Source of the DNA: Bowmanella denitrificans
GTDB lineage: Bacteria > Pseudomonadota > Gammaproteobacteria > Enterobacterales > Alteromonadaceae
Length of the DNA: 64,000 nucleotides
NCBI RefSeq assembly: GCF_039522935.1
Contig: NZ_BAAAEI010000003.1
Location: 46,097-110,096, forward strand
Reading direction: 5' to 3'
Position numbers and translations under genes: made by a program. Below, in pieces: positions 34,594 through 43,434 of this stretch (its first letter is position 1; the number at the start of each line of letters is the position of its first letter). A model generated the notes under the pieces. That model was not told where the DNA came from, ran no database searches, and saw nothing but the letters and a program-made list of their open reading frames with translations.

Positions 34594-36132
34594 TCAGTCT
34601 TCCCTGGTCACGCGCAGTACCTCTTCTAATGAGGTGATACCTTTTAACACTTTACTGCAGCCATCATCCCGGATACTGGGGGTGGTCTGACGAATGTGTT
34701 TTTCAATGGCTTGTTCGCCATGGCCGTTGTGGATCATTTCACGAATGGGCTCATCGACAATCAGCATCTCATGAATGCCGGTACGGCCGCGGTAACCCGT
34801 CTGGTTACAGGCGGCACAACCCTTAGGAGCGAAAATACGGTACTCAGTGGTTTGTTGGGGGTGGATACCCAGAATTTCACATTCGCGCTCAGACGGATGA
34901 TGCAACTGTTTGCAATCCGGACACAGAGTTCTGACTAAGCGCTGCGACAACACCGCCAACAAACTGCTGGATAACAGGAAGGGCTCGATCCCCATGTCTT
35001 CCAGTCGGGTGATGGCTCCGGCGGCTGTGTTGGTATGCAGGGTGGAGAGCACCAGGTGGCCGGTTAAACTGGCTTGCACGCCAATCTGAGCAGTTTCCAG
35101 GTCACGTATTTCCCCGACCATCACCACGTCCGGGTCCTGACGCAAAATGGCGCGCAGGCCGCGGGCAAAGGTCATATCCACACGCGGATTGACCTGGGTT
35201 TGCCCTATGCCTTCCAAATCGTATTCGATGGGATCTTCCACCGTCAGAATATTGCGGTCTTTGGTGTTTATTTCCGACAGGCCGGCATATAGCGTAGTAC
35301 TCTTACCTGAGCCGGTAGGACCGGTGACCAGAATGATACCGTGAGGCTTACGGATCAACTCGGAAAAATGCACGCGAATATGCTCGGTCATGCCCAGGTC
35401 CTGCAAATCCAGGTGGGCGGTATTTTTATCCAGTAAACGCAGCACCACCCGCTCACCATGACTGGAGGGCATAGTACTGACCCGCACATCCACGGCTCGC
35501 CCGGCAATACGCAGGGTTATCCGACCGTCCTGAGGCACGCGCTTTTCAGCGATGTCCAATTTGGCCATAACCTTAATTCTGGACACCAGCATGGACGCCA
35601 TCTTACGGTTGGGGCGCAGGATTTCACGTAACACCCCGTCGACCCGAAAGCGCACCACAAGTTGCTTTTCAAAGGTTTCAATATGAATGTCTGAGGCACC
35701 TTCCTTAATCGCTTCACCCAGCATGGCGTTAATCAGCTTGATAATCGGTGCGTCGTCTTCAGAGTCCAGCAGGTCTTCGGTTTCCGGCAGTTCTTCGGCC
35801 AGGGCAAACAGATCCCCTTCATTACCAATATCTTCCATTAGCTGTTTGGCCTCGGAAGAGTCCCGTTGAAACGCCTTGGTCAGCAAGTTTTCAAACTTCT
35901 CAGGCGCAATATCACAGAGCTGGAATTCCCGGCCTAGGAAACGCCTGACTTCGGCAAACACCACAAAGGGGGTCTCTGCTGTGTGGTACAGCAACGGCGG
36001 CTGGTGGCTGGTATCCAGCAACACTTTATTGCGTTTGGCAAAGCCAAAGCCCAGTTGCTTATGCTCGGGCTGGGATGGTTGTTCCCCGCCTTGCATGGAC
36101 TCTGCCTGCATTTCGCTATCGGCCATATGCAT
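34594..36132 (-). CDS. gspE: Type II secretion ATPase E
   Basis: A 512-residue hexameric ATPase that powers pseudopilus assembly. Walker A is GPTGSGKST (271-279), followed by the Asp box, Walker B (DPDVVMVGEIRD) and His box (STLHTNTA). A zinc-binding CxxC pair at C404/C407 and C439/C442 is intact. The start at 36132 overlaps the gspD stop by one base, with AAGGA six bases upstream. The N-terminal ~45 residues are Gln/Met-rich and poorly conserved. Confidence 0.95.
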   Translation of the reverse strand: MHMADSEMQAESMQGGEQPSQPEHKQLGFGFAKRNKVLLDTSHQPPLLYHTAETPFVVFAEVRRFLGREFQLCDIAPEKFENLLTKAFQRDSSEAKQLMEDIGNEGDLFALAEELPETEDLLDSEDDAPIIKLINAMLGEAIKEGASDIHIETFEKQLVVRFRVDGVLREILRPNRKMASMLVSRIKVMAKLDIAEKRVPQDGRITLRIAGRAVDVRVSTMPSSHGERVVLRLLDKNTAHLDLQDLGMTEHIRVHFSELIRKPHGIILVTGPTGSGKSTTLYAGLSEINTKDRNILTVEDPIEYDLEGIGQTQVNPRVDMTFARGLRAILRQDPDVVMVGEIRDLETAQIGVQASLTGHLVLSTLHTNTAAGAITRLEDMGIEPFLLSSSLLAVLSQRLVRTLCPDCKQLHHPSERECEILGIHPQQTTEYRIFAPKGCAACNQTGYRGRTGIHEMLIVDEPIREMIHNGHGEQAIEKHIRQTTPSIRDDGCSKVLKGITSLEEVLRVTRED

Positions 36133-38201
36133 CAGTCTTCCTTGCCGCCTTGCTTATCCTGTTCAGCCTGACGCTTGCGCTCCATCGCTTCCTCAAAACT
36201 GGGAGGCAGGCTAAGGGCATCATTCCACTCCGGTAATACCGGCGTTTCCGTGTAGGGCATCAGCGGTACTCCTTCAGACTGGCGTTTTAGCTGTTCGGCA
36301 CGGATGAAATTGTACTTACGGTGGCTGATAGTATTCATGGTGACGCCATCTTTGATAATGGTCGGCCGTAAAAACACCATCAGGTTACGTTTGCGCTTGG
36401 ACGTGGAAGTAGAGCTGAATAAATGGCCCAGAATCGGAATATCGCCCAGCAGCGGCACCTTGGAAACACTTTCTTGCACGTCTTCATCGATTAAACCGCC
36501 CAGTACCACCGTACCGCCGTCTTCCACCAATACGGTGGTTTTCAGCTCGCGTTTGTTTATGGAAATATCCACCCCTGTGGTGCCGCTAACGCTGGAGACT
36601 TCCTGTTCTATGGTCATCTGTACCCCGCTACCTTCGTTGATTTGCGGGGTGACTTTGAGTTTGATGCCCACTTCCTTACGATCTACTGTGGTAAAGGGAT
36701 TGTTATTGTTGGAGCTGGCAGAGGAACCAGTAATAATCGGCACTTCCTGGCCGACAATAAAGAAGGCCTCTTCGTTATCCATGGTGGTGATATGCGGCGT
36801 GGCCAGCACATTGGAGTTAGTGTCTGTGCTGACGGCCTGAATTATGGCACCCCAGCCGTCTTTTACCACACCGTACATGGCACCATTCAAGCCGCCTAAT
36901 AGGTTCGCCAGGCCGGTTAAATCGCCTTCTATCGTTTCCTTAGTCACAATGGGCTCGCCATTGGCACTATAGGTGGTGCGATTGACTTCACGGTCTTCGG
37001 CCTGGCGCAGCGCCACACCCAGTGCGCCAATCGGCACTGTACCGTTGGTAAACTGCTGACCGCCCCCGTTTTCACTGATCCACTGCACACCTAGCTGAGT
37101 ACCGTCACCTTCAAAGACTTCGACAATAATGGCTTCCACCTGCACCTGAGCACGGCGAATGTCCAACTGACGAATCACATCTTCCAGTGAGCGCATCATA
37201 TCCGGCTCGGCGGTAATCACCAGCGCATTGGAATCCGGGTGGGATTCGATACTGATTTCGCGTTTACCGTTTGAGCGCCTGGCATTAGGCTGTGCAGCAC
37301 CTTGTTCCTCAGCCTGAATGCTGGCACTGACGCCCTGCAATACCTTAACCAGATCATCAGATTTAGCATACTTCAGATAAATAACCCTGGTGTTGCCGTT
37401 AGTTTCCAGCTCCTTATCCAGGCGTTCAATCAGATTGATCAGGCGCTGTCTGGCCTTAATATCGCCGCTGACAATCACACTGTTAGTTCTGTCATCCGCC
37501 ACCACGCGGGGTTCCAGTACATCCGGGCCACCTTGCTTGGCGCCCTGATTTTTATTGATACTGTCGATAATGCGCACCATCTCAGAAGCGGAAGCGTACT
37601 TAAGTTTGACGATATCCACTTCCTGGTCACCAGCCTTATCGACCCGCTCGATAATTTCCACCAGGCGGTTTACTACGGCAGCCCTGCCGGTTAGCAGCAT
37701 GACGTTGGATTGATCATAACTGACCACATTGCCGCCGCCGGCCTGATCGTTAAGCTGACGTAACAGCGGCGCCAGCTCGCGTACCGAGCCGTTGTACAAA
37801 GGCACCACCCGGGTAATCATTTCATCGCCGTCAAATGCAGTGCCTTCAATCACCGGAATATTGGAGGCCTTGGCGTCTTTGTCACGCACCACTTTAAGAA
37901 TGCCGTTGGGCATCTCCACCACGGCAAAGCCATAAACCTGCAGTACGTTCAGGAAGAACTGGTAATACTGCTCTTCATTCATCAGGTCGTAACTGCGTAC
38001 GGTTATTTTGCCCCTGACATTGGGGTCGACGATGATAGTTTTCTTAAGGTTTTTGCCGACGATATTGATAAATTCGTCAATTTCTGTGCCCTTGAAGTTG
38101 GGCGAATATTCTGCGGCACTGATAGACGATGCGGCGCACAGAAAAGCGGCGGTGGCAGCAACGCTAAGTTGAGAAAGCAGGCGACGGCTCAATAGCCTCA
38201 T
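36132..38201 (-). CDS. gspD: Type II secretion outer-membrane secretin D
   Basis: A 689-residue secretin with signal peptide (SSISA-AEY). N0 (about 30-100) and N1-N3 repeats precede the C-terminal secretin domain (about 400-640, with VPLLGDIPILGHLF). It forms the outer-membrane channel. Two in-frame ATGs lie six bases apart; the second (38201) is better spaced from AAGGA, while the first (38207) would be only two to three bases away. The N-domains carry a charged Gly/Asn-rich insert (AAQPNARRSNGKREIS). Confidence 0.95.
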   Translation of the reverse strand: MRLLSRRLLSQLSVAATAAFLCAASSISAAEYSPNFKGTEIDEFINIVGKNLKKTIIVDPNVRGKITVRSYDLMNEEQYYQFFLNVLQVYGFAVVEMPNGILKVVRDKDAKASNIPVIEGTAFDGDEMITRVVPLYNGSVRELAPLLRQLNDQAGGGNVVSYDQSNVMLLTGRAAVVNRLVEIIERVDKAGDQEVDIVKLKYASASEMVRIIDSINKNQGAKQGGPDVLEPRVVADDRTNSVIVSGDIKARQRLINLIERLDKELETNGNTRVIYLKYAKSDDLVKVLQGVSASIQAEEQGAAQPNARRSNGKREISIESHPDSNALVITAEPDMMRSLEDVIRQLDIRRAQVQVEAIIVEVFEGDGTQLGVQWISENGGGQQFTNGTVPIGALGVALRQAEDREVNRTTYSANGEPIVTKETIEGDLTGLANLLGGLNGAMYGVVKDGWGAIIQAVSTDTNSNVLATPHITTMDNEEAFFIVGQEVPIITGSSASSNNNNPFTTVDRKEVGIKLKVTPQINEGSGVQMTIEQEVSSVSGTTGVDISINKRELKTTVLVEDGGTVVLGGLIDEDVQESVSKVPLLGDIPILGHLFSSTSTSKRKRNLMVFLRPTIIKDGVTMNTISHRKYNFIRAEQLKRQSEGVPLMPYTETPVLPEWNDALSLPPSFEEAMERKRQAEQDKQGGKED

Positions 38202-38212
38202 GGTCATTATCC

Positions 38213-39154
38213 TTATAATTCGCTGTCGTCGGATGGAAGATCCAGATAGAGGGTTAATAGTTCCCCTTCTCTGTCTACTGTCAGTTGCAAAGATTCGGTA
38301 TCTCGCAACATGGACATCGCTTCCATTGACTGCTGGATATCGGTCAGATCCAGACCGTTGATTTCGGTCACTACGTCATTGGCTTGTAAACCGGCGGCCT
38401 GAAACAGAGCGGGCTTCTTGCCTGGGCTGACGCGATAGCCCTTTAATTCACCATCCACCATGTGCTGGCTGATAGAAATATAATCGGTAAAGTTGGCCGG
38501 TTGCGACTGCAATGCCTGGGTGGCTTGCGCGGCTTCACGGCTCAGCGCTCGCCTTTCCACTGCCGGAGAGGGCGCTGGGCGGTTGCGGTTGGCCGCTTGT
38601 TTGCTACCTTTGAAATCCATACCGTCCAGCATCAGGGTTTCCATACGCGGACCATTGCGAATAATAATACGGTCAGCATAGACTTCGCGTACCAGGGCAT
38701 TGGTGCCGTCTATTTTCTCGCCTACGCCATAAGTGTTTTGTTTACCCTGATGTTCAATAATGGCTGCACCGCGCTCTATGTTAGTGCTGGCGACGACACC
38801 GGTCAGAGTAAGATTCAGATTGGTTTCGGGTGCATCTTCCACCACTTCCACCGGTTTTGGTGTATCGGCCTGAGGCTTGCCGAACAGGTGTAATTGTTGG
38901 ATCTTGCTGATATCGGCACTAACCCGGCCAGGATTTTGTATGCTGGTTGCCGTGGTTTGGCTGAGCTGTTGGTTGCCAGCCGGGGATGGCAGCAAACGCC
39001 AGGTCAGCTCAGCAGCAAAGGCTAATAAATACAGGCTGAGTAGAATTACCACCAGTTGAATCAGGCGCTGCTGGTGTTGCATCAGGACCAGCCAGGCATG
39101 TTGCAGATTGTCAGTTTTAAGTGTTATCACATTGCTGCCATATTTTCGGGTCAA
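38213..39154 (-). CDS. gspC: Type II secretion system inner-membrane protein C
   Basis: A 313-residue bitopic protein: membrane helix at about 33-51, an HR domain (about 85-180, LTGVVASTNIERGAAIIEHQ) that contacts the secretin N0 domain, and a C-terminal PDZ domain (about 225-305, GLQANDVVTEINGLDL). It is the first gene of the operon. The start is uncertain: the frame opens with TTG at 39154, and GTG at 39130 or ATG at 39085 are alternatives; none has a clear ribosome site. The region 39155-39297 is divergent with hslR. Confidence 0.88.
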   Translation of the reverse strand: MTRKYGSNVITLKTDNLQHAWLVLMQHQQRLIQLVVILLSLYLLAFAAELTWRLLPSPAGNQQLSQTTATSIQNPGRVSADISKIQQLHLFGKPQADTPKPVEVVEDAPETNLNLTLTGVVASTNIERGAAIIEHQGKQNTYGVGEKIDGTNALVREVYADRIIIRNGPRMETLMLDGMDFKGSKQAANRNRPAPSPAVERRALSREAAQATQALQSQPANFTDYISISQHMVDGELKGYRVSPGKKPALFQAAGLQANDVVTEINGLDLTDIQQSMEAMSMLRDTESLQLTVDREGELLTLYLDLPSDDSEL

Positions 39155-39297
39155 GTTATGGTGGCTCTGGGCCGGAAAACGGCACGCTGAAAGGGGAGCT
39201 CGACCTGTGCTAAACTATCCAGCCCATCATAGCCAGTCGCTAAAAGGGCCACAACTTTAATCCGGTAAAGTTACTAAAAAATTACATTCCTATACAG

Positions 39298-39705
39298 ATG
39301 AACACAGTTGCAAAATTACAGACCGACCAACAGGCCGTACGCCTTGATAAGTGGCTTTGGGCCGCACGATTTTTTAAAACTCGCGCCCTTGCCCGGGAGA
39401 TGGTCCAGGGAGGCAAGGTACAATATAACGGCCAGCGTAGCAAACCCAGCAAGACAGTGGAGCTTGGCGCCTGCATAAAAGTTCCCCAAGGGCATGATAT
39501 AAAAGAGGTCATTGTGCTGGAAGTGCATGATAAACGTCGTGCTGCGCCGTTGGCGCAGGCCATGTACGAAGAAACGCAAGCCAGCCTTACAGCCCGGGAG
39601 GCCAATGCCCAGGCGCGTCAGGCTGGCGCTCTGTATAATCCCAAACCAGAACATAAACCTGACAAGAAGCAGCGCCGTGATATCATCAGGTTTAAACAAC
39701 AATAA
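39298..39705 (+). CDS. hslR: Ribosome-associated heat shock protein Hsp15
   Basis: A 135-residue S4-domain protein. The RNA-binding core is VRLDKWLWAARFFKTRALAR followed by MVQGGKVQYNGQRSKPSKTV, with a basic C-terminal tail (PDKKQRRDIIRFKQQ). Hsp15 binds 50S subunits carrying stalled nascent chains and moves the tRNA to the P site. It precedes hslO, as in E. coli. A TAAACT extended -10-like sequence lies upstream, but no clear sigma-32 promoter was identified. Confidence 0.94.
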   Translation: MNTVAKLQTDQQAVRLDKWLWAARFFKTRALAREMVQGGKVQYNGQRSKPSKTVELGACIKVPQGHDIKEVIVLEVHDKRRAAPLAQAMYEETQASLTAREANAQARQAGALYNPKPEHKPDKKQRRDIIRFKQQ

Positions 39706-39755
39706 CGCTTTTCATCCCAATGGGCACCGCAGTGCCAGTACAGAAGAAGCCGAGC

Positions 39756-40631
39756 ATGTCTGAAAATAATGATTTCTTATATCGCTATCTGTTCGAAAAA
39801 GCCCATGTCAGGGGCGAACTGGTACGCTTGCAAAAGAGCTATGCTGCCGTGCTGGAAGCGCAGGACTATCCTGCCCCGGTGCGCCACTTAATGGGCGAAC
39901 TGATGGCCGCTACCTCGTTGCTCACGGCCACCCTTAAGTTTGAGGGGGATATCGCGGTACAGTTGCAAAGCGAGGGGCCGGTTAAGTATGCGGTGATTAA
40001 TGGCACTGATAAGCAAGAGTTGCGCGGTGTGGCACGCTGGGACGGCGATGTACCTGAGGACTTTGCCGCGATGTTCAAAAAAGGTCTGATGGCTATTACC
40101 ATCACGCCCAAAGACGGTGAACGCTACCAAGGCATGGTATCGTTGGACAAAGGCAGTCTGGCTGAGTGTCTGGAAGGCTATTTTGCCCAGTCAGAACAAT
40201 TGGCCACCAGGGTTATTCTGAAAACCCGTACTGAGGGGGCAATCCCGCTGGCCGCTGGCATGCTTTTACAGGTAATGCCTGTGGCAGAATCTGCCCACGA
40301 AGAGTTTGAGCACCTGGCCCAGATTACCGATACCATCACCAGCGAAGAACTGCTGGACTTGCCGGTGCAGGATATTCTCTATCGCTTGTATCATCAGGAA
40401 GATGTGGAGTTGTATCAGCCCCAGCCGGTGATGTTTAAATGCAGTTGCAGTCGTCAACGCAGTGCTATGGCCCTGGCGTCTGTGGATAAGCAGGATTTAC
40501 TGGAGATTGCTGCCAAAGATGGTGAAGTTGCCATTAATTGCCAGTACTGCCATGCCGAATATCGCTTTGATGCCATAGACATTGAAGCCATTCACGCCGG
40601 GCAGTTTAACCAGCCTTCTTCGCTTAGTTGA
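39756..40631 (+). CDS. hslO: Redox-regulated chaperone Hsp33
   Basis: A 291-residue holdase activated by oxidation. The C-terminal zinc/redox switch is complete: C229 and C231 (FKCSCSR) with C262 and C265 (NCQYCHAEY). Reduced Hsp33 holds zinc and is inactive; oxidation unfolds the switch and exposes a client site. The start at 39756 (MSENNDFLYRYLFE) matches the family; an upstream ATG at 39720 adds twelve unconserved residues. Cotranscription with hslR is likely. Confidence 0.95.
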   Translation: MSENNDFLYRYLFEKAHVRGELVRLQKSYAAVLEAQDYPAPVRHLMGELMAATSLLTATLKFEGDIAVQLQSEGPVKYAVINGTDKQELRGVARWDGDVPEDFAAMFKKGLMAITITPKDGERYQGMVSLDKGSLAECLEGYFAQSEQLATRVILKTRTEGAIPLAAGMLLQVMPVAESAHEEFEHLAQITDTITSEELLDLPVQDILYRLYHQEDVELYQPQPVMFKCSCSRQRSAMALASVDKQDLLEIAAKDGEVAINCQYCHAEYRFDAIDIEAIHAGQFNQPSSLS

Positions 40632-40707
40632 TACTAAAGTAATGCGGCGGTCAGACGCCGGATGATGTTGTCGGCAATAAAGCAAACAGGCGTTGTACAC
40701 TATAGTG

Positions 40708-40885
40708 GTTGGGCTTAAAGCCCAACCCACAGTAAGCCGGAACTTATGTCGACAATAAGGACTCAGTTAAGCACAGTGGGCCGGAACTTATGTCGACAGT
40801 AAGGACTCAGTTAAGCACAGTGGGCCGGAGCTTATATCGACAATAAGAACTCAGTTAAGCACTGTGGGTCGGAATTTATTCCGAC
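40708..40885. repeat. Composite palindromic element with internal 44-bp tandem triplication
   Basis: The left hairpin GTTGGGCTTAAAGCCCAAC is at 40708-40726. Three 44-bp units follow (40728-40771, 40772-40815, 40816-40859; roughly 85-95 percent alike), then a partial fourth unit ends in the perfect palindrome GTCGGAATTTATTCCGAC (40868-40885). Each internal unit holds a decayed version of that palindrome (GCCGGAACTTATGTCGAC). It fills most of the 276 bases between hslO and the exporter gene. A compact copy lies inverted at 48397-48441. Confidence 0.9.
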
Positions 40886-40907
40886 AGCCCCTTGTTTCGC
40901 CAACAAC

Positions 40908-42134
40908 TCACAAAGCCTTCTTAGTCGGCATTACCACATTGGCAAAAATCAACCCTGCCACCAAAGACATAAAGATCAGAAAGGTTTCCTGGCCCACATG
41001 TTCGGCATGCACAAAATCCTGGCCCGATACAAAGGAATTCAGGCCTATATAGGTTTTTGAACCCGGCACCAACACAATCAAACCCTGCATCACCACAATA
41101 CTGGCTGGGGCGTTGGCCAAGCGGGTAAACAGATTGGAATACACACCCACGGCAAATGCGCCAACAAAGGTTGCCAGACCATGCTCAAGATAAGGCGCAC
41201 TGTAGATGCTGGCACCATAGGCAATAAAACCAGACAATAACGCCCAGGGTGCATGTTTAATCCGGATACGGAAAATCACAATCAGCGCACTGCATAGCAG
41301 CAAAATGGCAAACCAGGCCATCCAGCGCGGCAAGGGGGCGGTGGGCACAAATTCGGCCTGGCCGAATAGGCCAAAACCCAATGCCACACCCAGAAATGCG
41401 CCAAAATACAATTTAAACAGCAACATAATGGCATCCATGACCCTGGCGGTACCTGACACTAAATGCCTGGACGACAACTCTGCTAATCCCAGCGCCAGCG
41501 CCAGGCCGGGAATAAACACAATAATGGACGACAACACCACTAAGCGAATATTGATACTGGGATCCAGATGGCTGCTGATGGCGCAGGCCAACAGCCCTGC
41601 TACCATCGCCACCACAGGCTCAAGCATATGAGTAACACGGCGCGAATGGGCGGCCCAAAGCACCCAGCCATATACCACCAAACCAATTAAACTCGACCAC
41701 AGCACATCGTGCCAACTGGAGCCCAGCAGCATCGCAAACGCGCCACTGGACAAACAGAATGCACTACCCGTCGCCAATTTGCCGTATGGATTGGGCAGGG
41801 CATTGATATCATCCAGTAATTTGTCTGCTTCGCTTAAGGTCAGCTTGCCGTCTAATAACTGGGTTACCAGTTCATCGGTACGGGACAATGAACCCAGATC
41901 CAACTCACCTGGCTGCACTCTGGCGGCATGAGTGTATTCGTCCTCATGTTTATCGCTCCATATTACAAAGGTCAGTGAGGTGGGGGTGGAAATAAAGGAA
42001 GCGTGTACACCAAGGTAGGTTGCTACCTCTGTCAGGTGCGCTTCCTGGCGAAACGCAGGCGTGCCGTACTTGTGCAACATTTTGCCAAGCTTGACGATAA
42101 ATTTTCTTATCTGGATAAAGTCGGCCTTGTGCAC
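40908..42134 (-). CDS. Threonine/serine exporter family protein (ThrE-like fusion)
   Basis: A 408-residue membrane protein. The N-terminal ~115 residues are soluble (DUF1212-type, LHKYGTPAFRQEAHL...VIWSD). About ten membrane segments follow in two halves corresponding to the ThrE (YjjP) and YjjB/DUF3815 parts, joined in one chain. Such proteins export threonine, serine or, for YjjPB, succinate; the substrate here is unknown. The start is GTG at 42134 after GGCAAG. It is divergent from the XRE regulator, with 293 bases between them in which I see no gene. Confidence 0.85.
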   Translation of the reverse strand: MHKADFIQIRKFIVKLGKMLHKYGTPAFRQEAHLTEVATYLGVHASFISTPTSLTFVIWSDKHEDEYTHAARVQPGELDLGSLSRTDELVTQLLDGKLTLSEADKLLDDINALPNPYGKLATGSAFCLSSGAFAMLLGSSWHDVLWSSLIGLVVYGWVLWAAHSRRVTHMLEPVVAMVAGLLACAISSHLDPSINIRLVVLSSIIVFIPGLALALGLAELSSRHLVSGTARVMDAIMLLFKLYFGAFLGVALGFGLFGQAEFVPTAPLPRWMAWFAILLLCSALIVIFRIRIKHAPWALLSGFIAYGASIYSAPYLEHGLATFVGAFAVGVYSNLFTRLANAPASIVVMQGLIVLVPGSKTYIGLNSFVSGQDFVHAEHVGQETFLIFMSLVAGLIFANVVMPTKKAL

Positions 42135-42427
42135 CTTGCCTGTTCCTTAAAACTGCCTGCGCCAGCCTGATAACGTTTGCATAAGATGGCTGAACGTCAA
42201 TCGGGCCCGGATGGATTCGGGCGCGGATTGTAATGTCAGTGCCTGGTACATACAACGCATATTTTTTAACCAATTCGCATTAGCCGGACTAATGATCTCA
42301 AAAAACACCTAGTATTCGCGTATATTCCTGTGTATTCCACTTCCTATTTCCGCATGCATTGCCAAGAATACCCAGTGCAATCAAAGCTTTGGCTGCTAAC
42401 TACAACAGTTTAGCAAAAGGATAACCT

Positions 42428-43138
42428 ATGACCTTCGGTGAAAAAATAAAACAACTTCGCAATGAAACCGGCCTGAGCCAGCCACAACTGGCCACTGCGG
42501 CAGAAATAGAACAGTCCTACCTGTCAAAGCTGGAAAACGACCGGTCACTGCCTTCGACAGACGTTTTCCGGCGATTACTGCAGGCTCTGAATATAGAGCT
42601 GTCAGAGTTTCTGGGGCAGTTAGACAAGCACTATGTTAAGTCACAACTCAGCCATATCAGCGATGTGGAAAACTGGCTGCTGAAGCGCCAGGCAGCCTCT
42701 GGGGTGAATAGTCGCCGCTGGTTGTTTGGCAGCAGTCTAATGATGGTGCTGGCCGTTACCCTGTTTTTCAGCGGTTACAGTAAAGTGCTGTTCAGTGAAG
42801 ATCAGTATCGCTACCTGTCCAAAGGCATTGTCTTGCCAGGGGAGCCGATGGATCTGTTTGATGGCGGTCTGCGGCGCTCTGTGCCACATGAAGAATTTGA
42901 AGAACATTTTAATAAACTAATCCTTCGTTATGCTCCGCACGAGCTGACCCTTGCAGAGTCTCGTGGTGCGGGTTTCCATATCCAGGTGGAAGGTGGCAGT
43001 CGTTACTACAATATAACCGGCAGCTATAACCGGCAGCGGTTGGAAAATGCGGTACTGCAAATTATTGGTGTGGGCTTACTGGTGGCAGGGCTGATGGGCT
43101 TTATACTGGAGTACAAGCTTCAGCGGCGTCAGAGTTAG
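42428..43138 (+). CDS. Membrane-bound XRE-family transcriptional regulator
   Basis: A 236-residue protein with an N-terminal HTH_3 domain (residues 3-63, KIKQLRNETGLSQPQLATAA and IEQSYLSKLENDRSLPS), a membrane helix (about 97-118), an 85-residue domain predicted to be periplasmic (YLSKGIVLPGEPMDLFDGG...YYNITGSYNRQ), a second membrane helix (about 208-229) and a short basic tail. It should be a one-component sensor that binds DNA from the membrane. The sensed signal and targets are unknown; the divergent exporter gene is the nearest candidate. AAAGGAT precedes the start. Confidence 0.82.
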   Translation: MTFGEKIKQLRNETGLSQPQLATAAEIEQSYLSKLENDRSLPSTDVFRRLLQALNIELSEFLGQLDKHYVKSQLSHISDVENWLLKRQAASGVNSRRWLFGSSLMMVLAVTLFFSGYSKVLFSEDQYRYLSKGIVLPGEPMDLFDGGLRRSVPHEEFEEHFNKLILRYAPHELTLAESRGAGFHIQVEGGSRYYNITGSYNRQRLENAVLQIIGVGLLVAGLMGFILEYKLQRRQS

Positions 43139-43149
43139 TTTGTTGTTCG

Positions 43150-43174
43150 GCCCCTGATGTTAAGGCTCAGGGGC
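43150..43174 (+). terminator. Probable terminator after the XRE gene
   Basis: GCCCCTGA (43150-43157) pairs with TCAGGGGC (43167-43174) around a nine-base loop, followed by TGATTTCTT. The stem is strong but the U-tract is weak. The remaining 260 bases to the next gene hold no gene that I can see, apart from the AGGAG ribosome site of the propeller gene. Confidence 0.6.
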
Positions 43175-43434
43175 TGATTTCTTGCACCGCTAAACCCGTT
43201 TTCGTTGCTGCTTGTCTGAGTCCCCTAACCGTCATACCCACTTCCTGTCAGGTTTGCGTCAGTACTGAATATCTCGCCGGTTATAAGTTAACCAAATTGG
43301 CAAATTGACCCGATAAAGAATTGCTGATTCAATCACCATCGGATAGATCACCTATCAGACAGAAATTAACGCTGTTGCCTGGCGTAGAGCGCCCAATAGG
43401 GTAACACTGATAATAATGGAACAGGAGTAAGCGT

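Noticed and set aside
40728..40859. CRISPR array
   Set aside because: The 44-bp units are directly adjacent with no unique spacers, only three and a half are present, and no cas genes are nearby.
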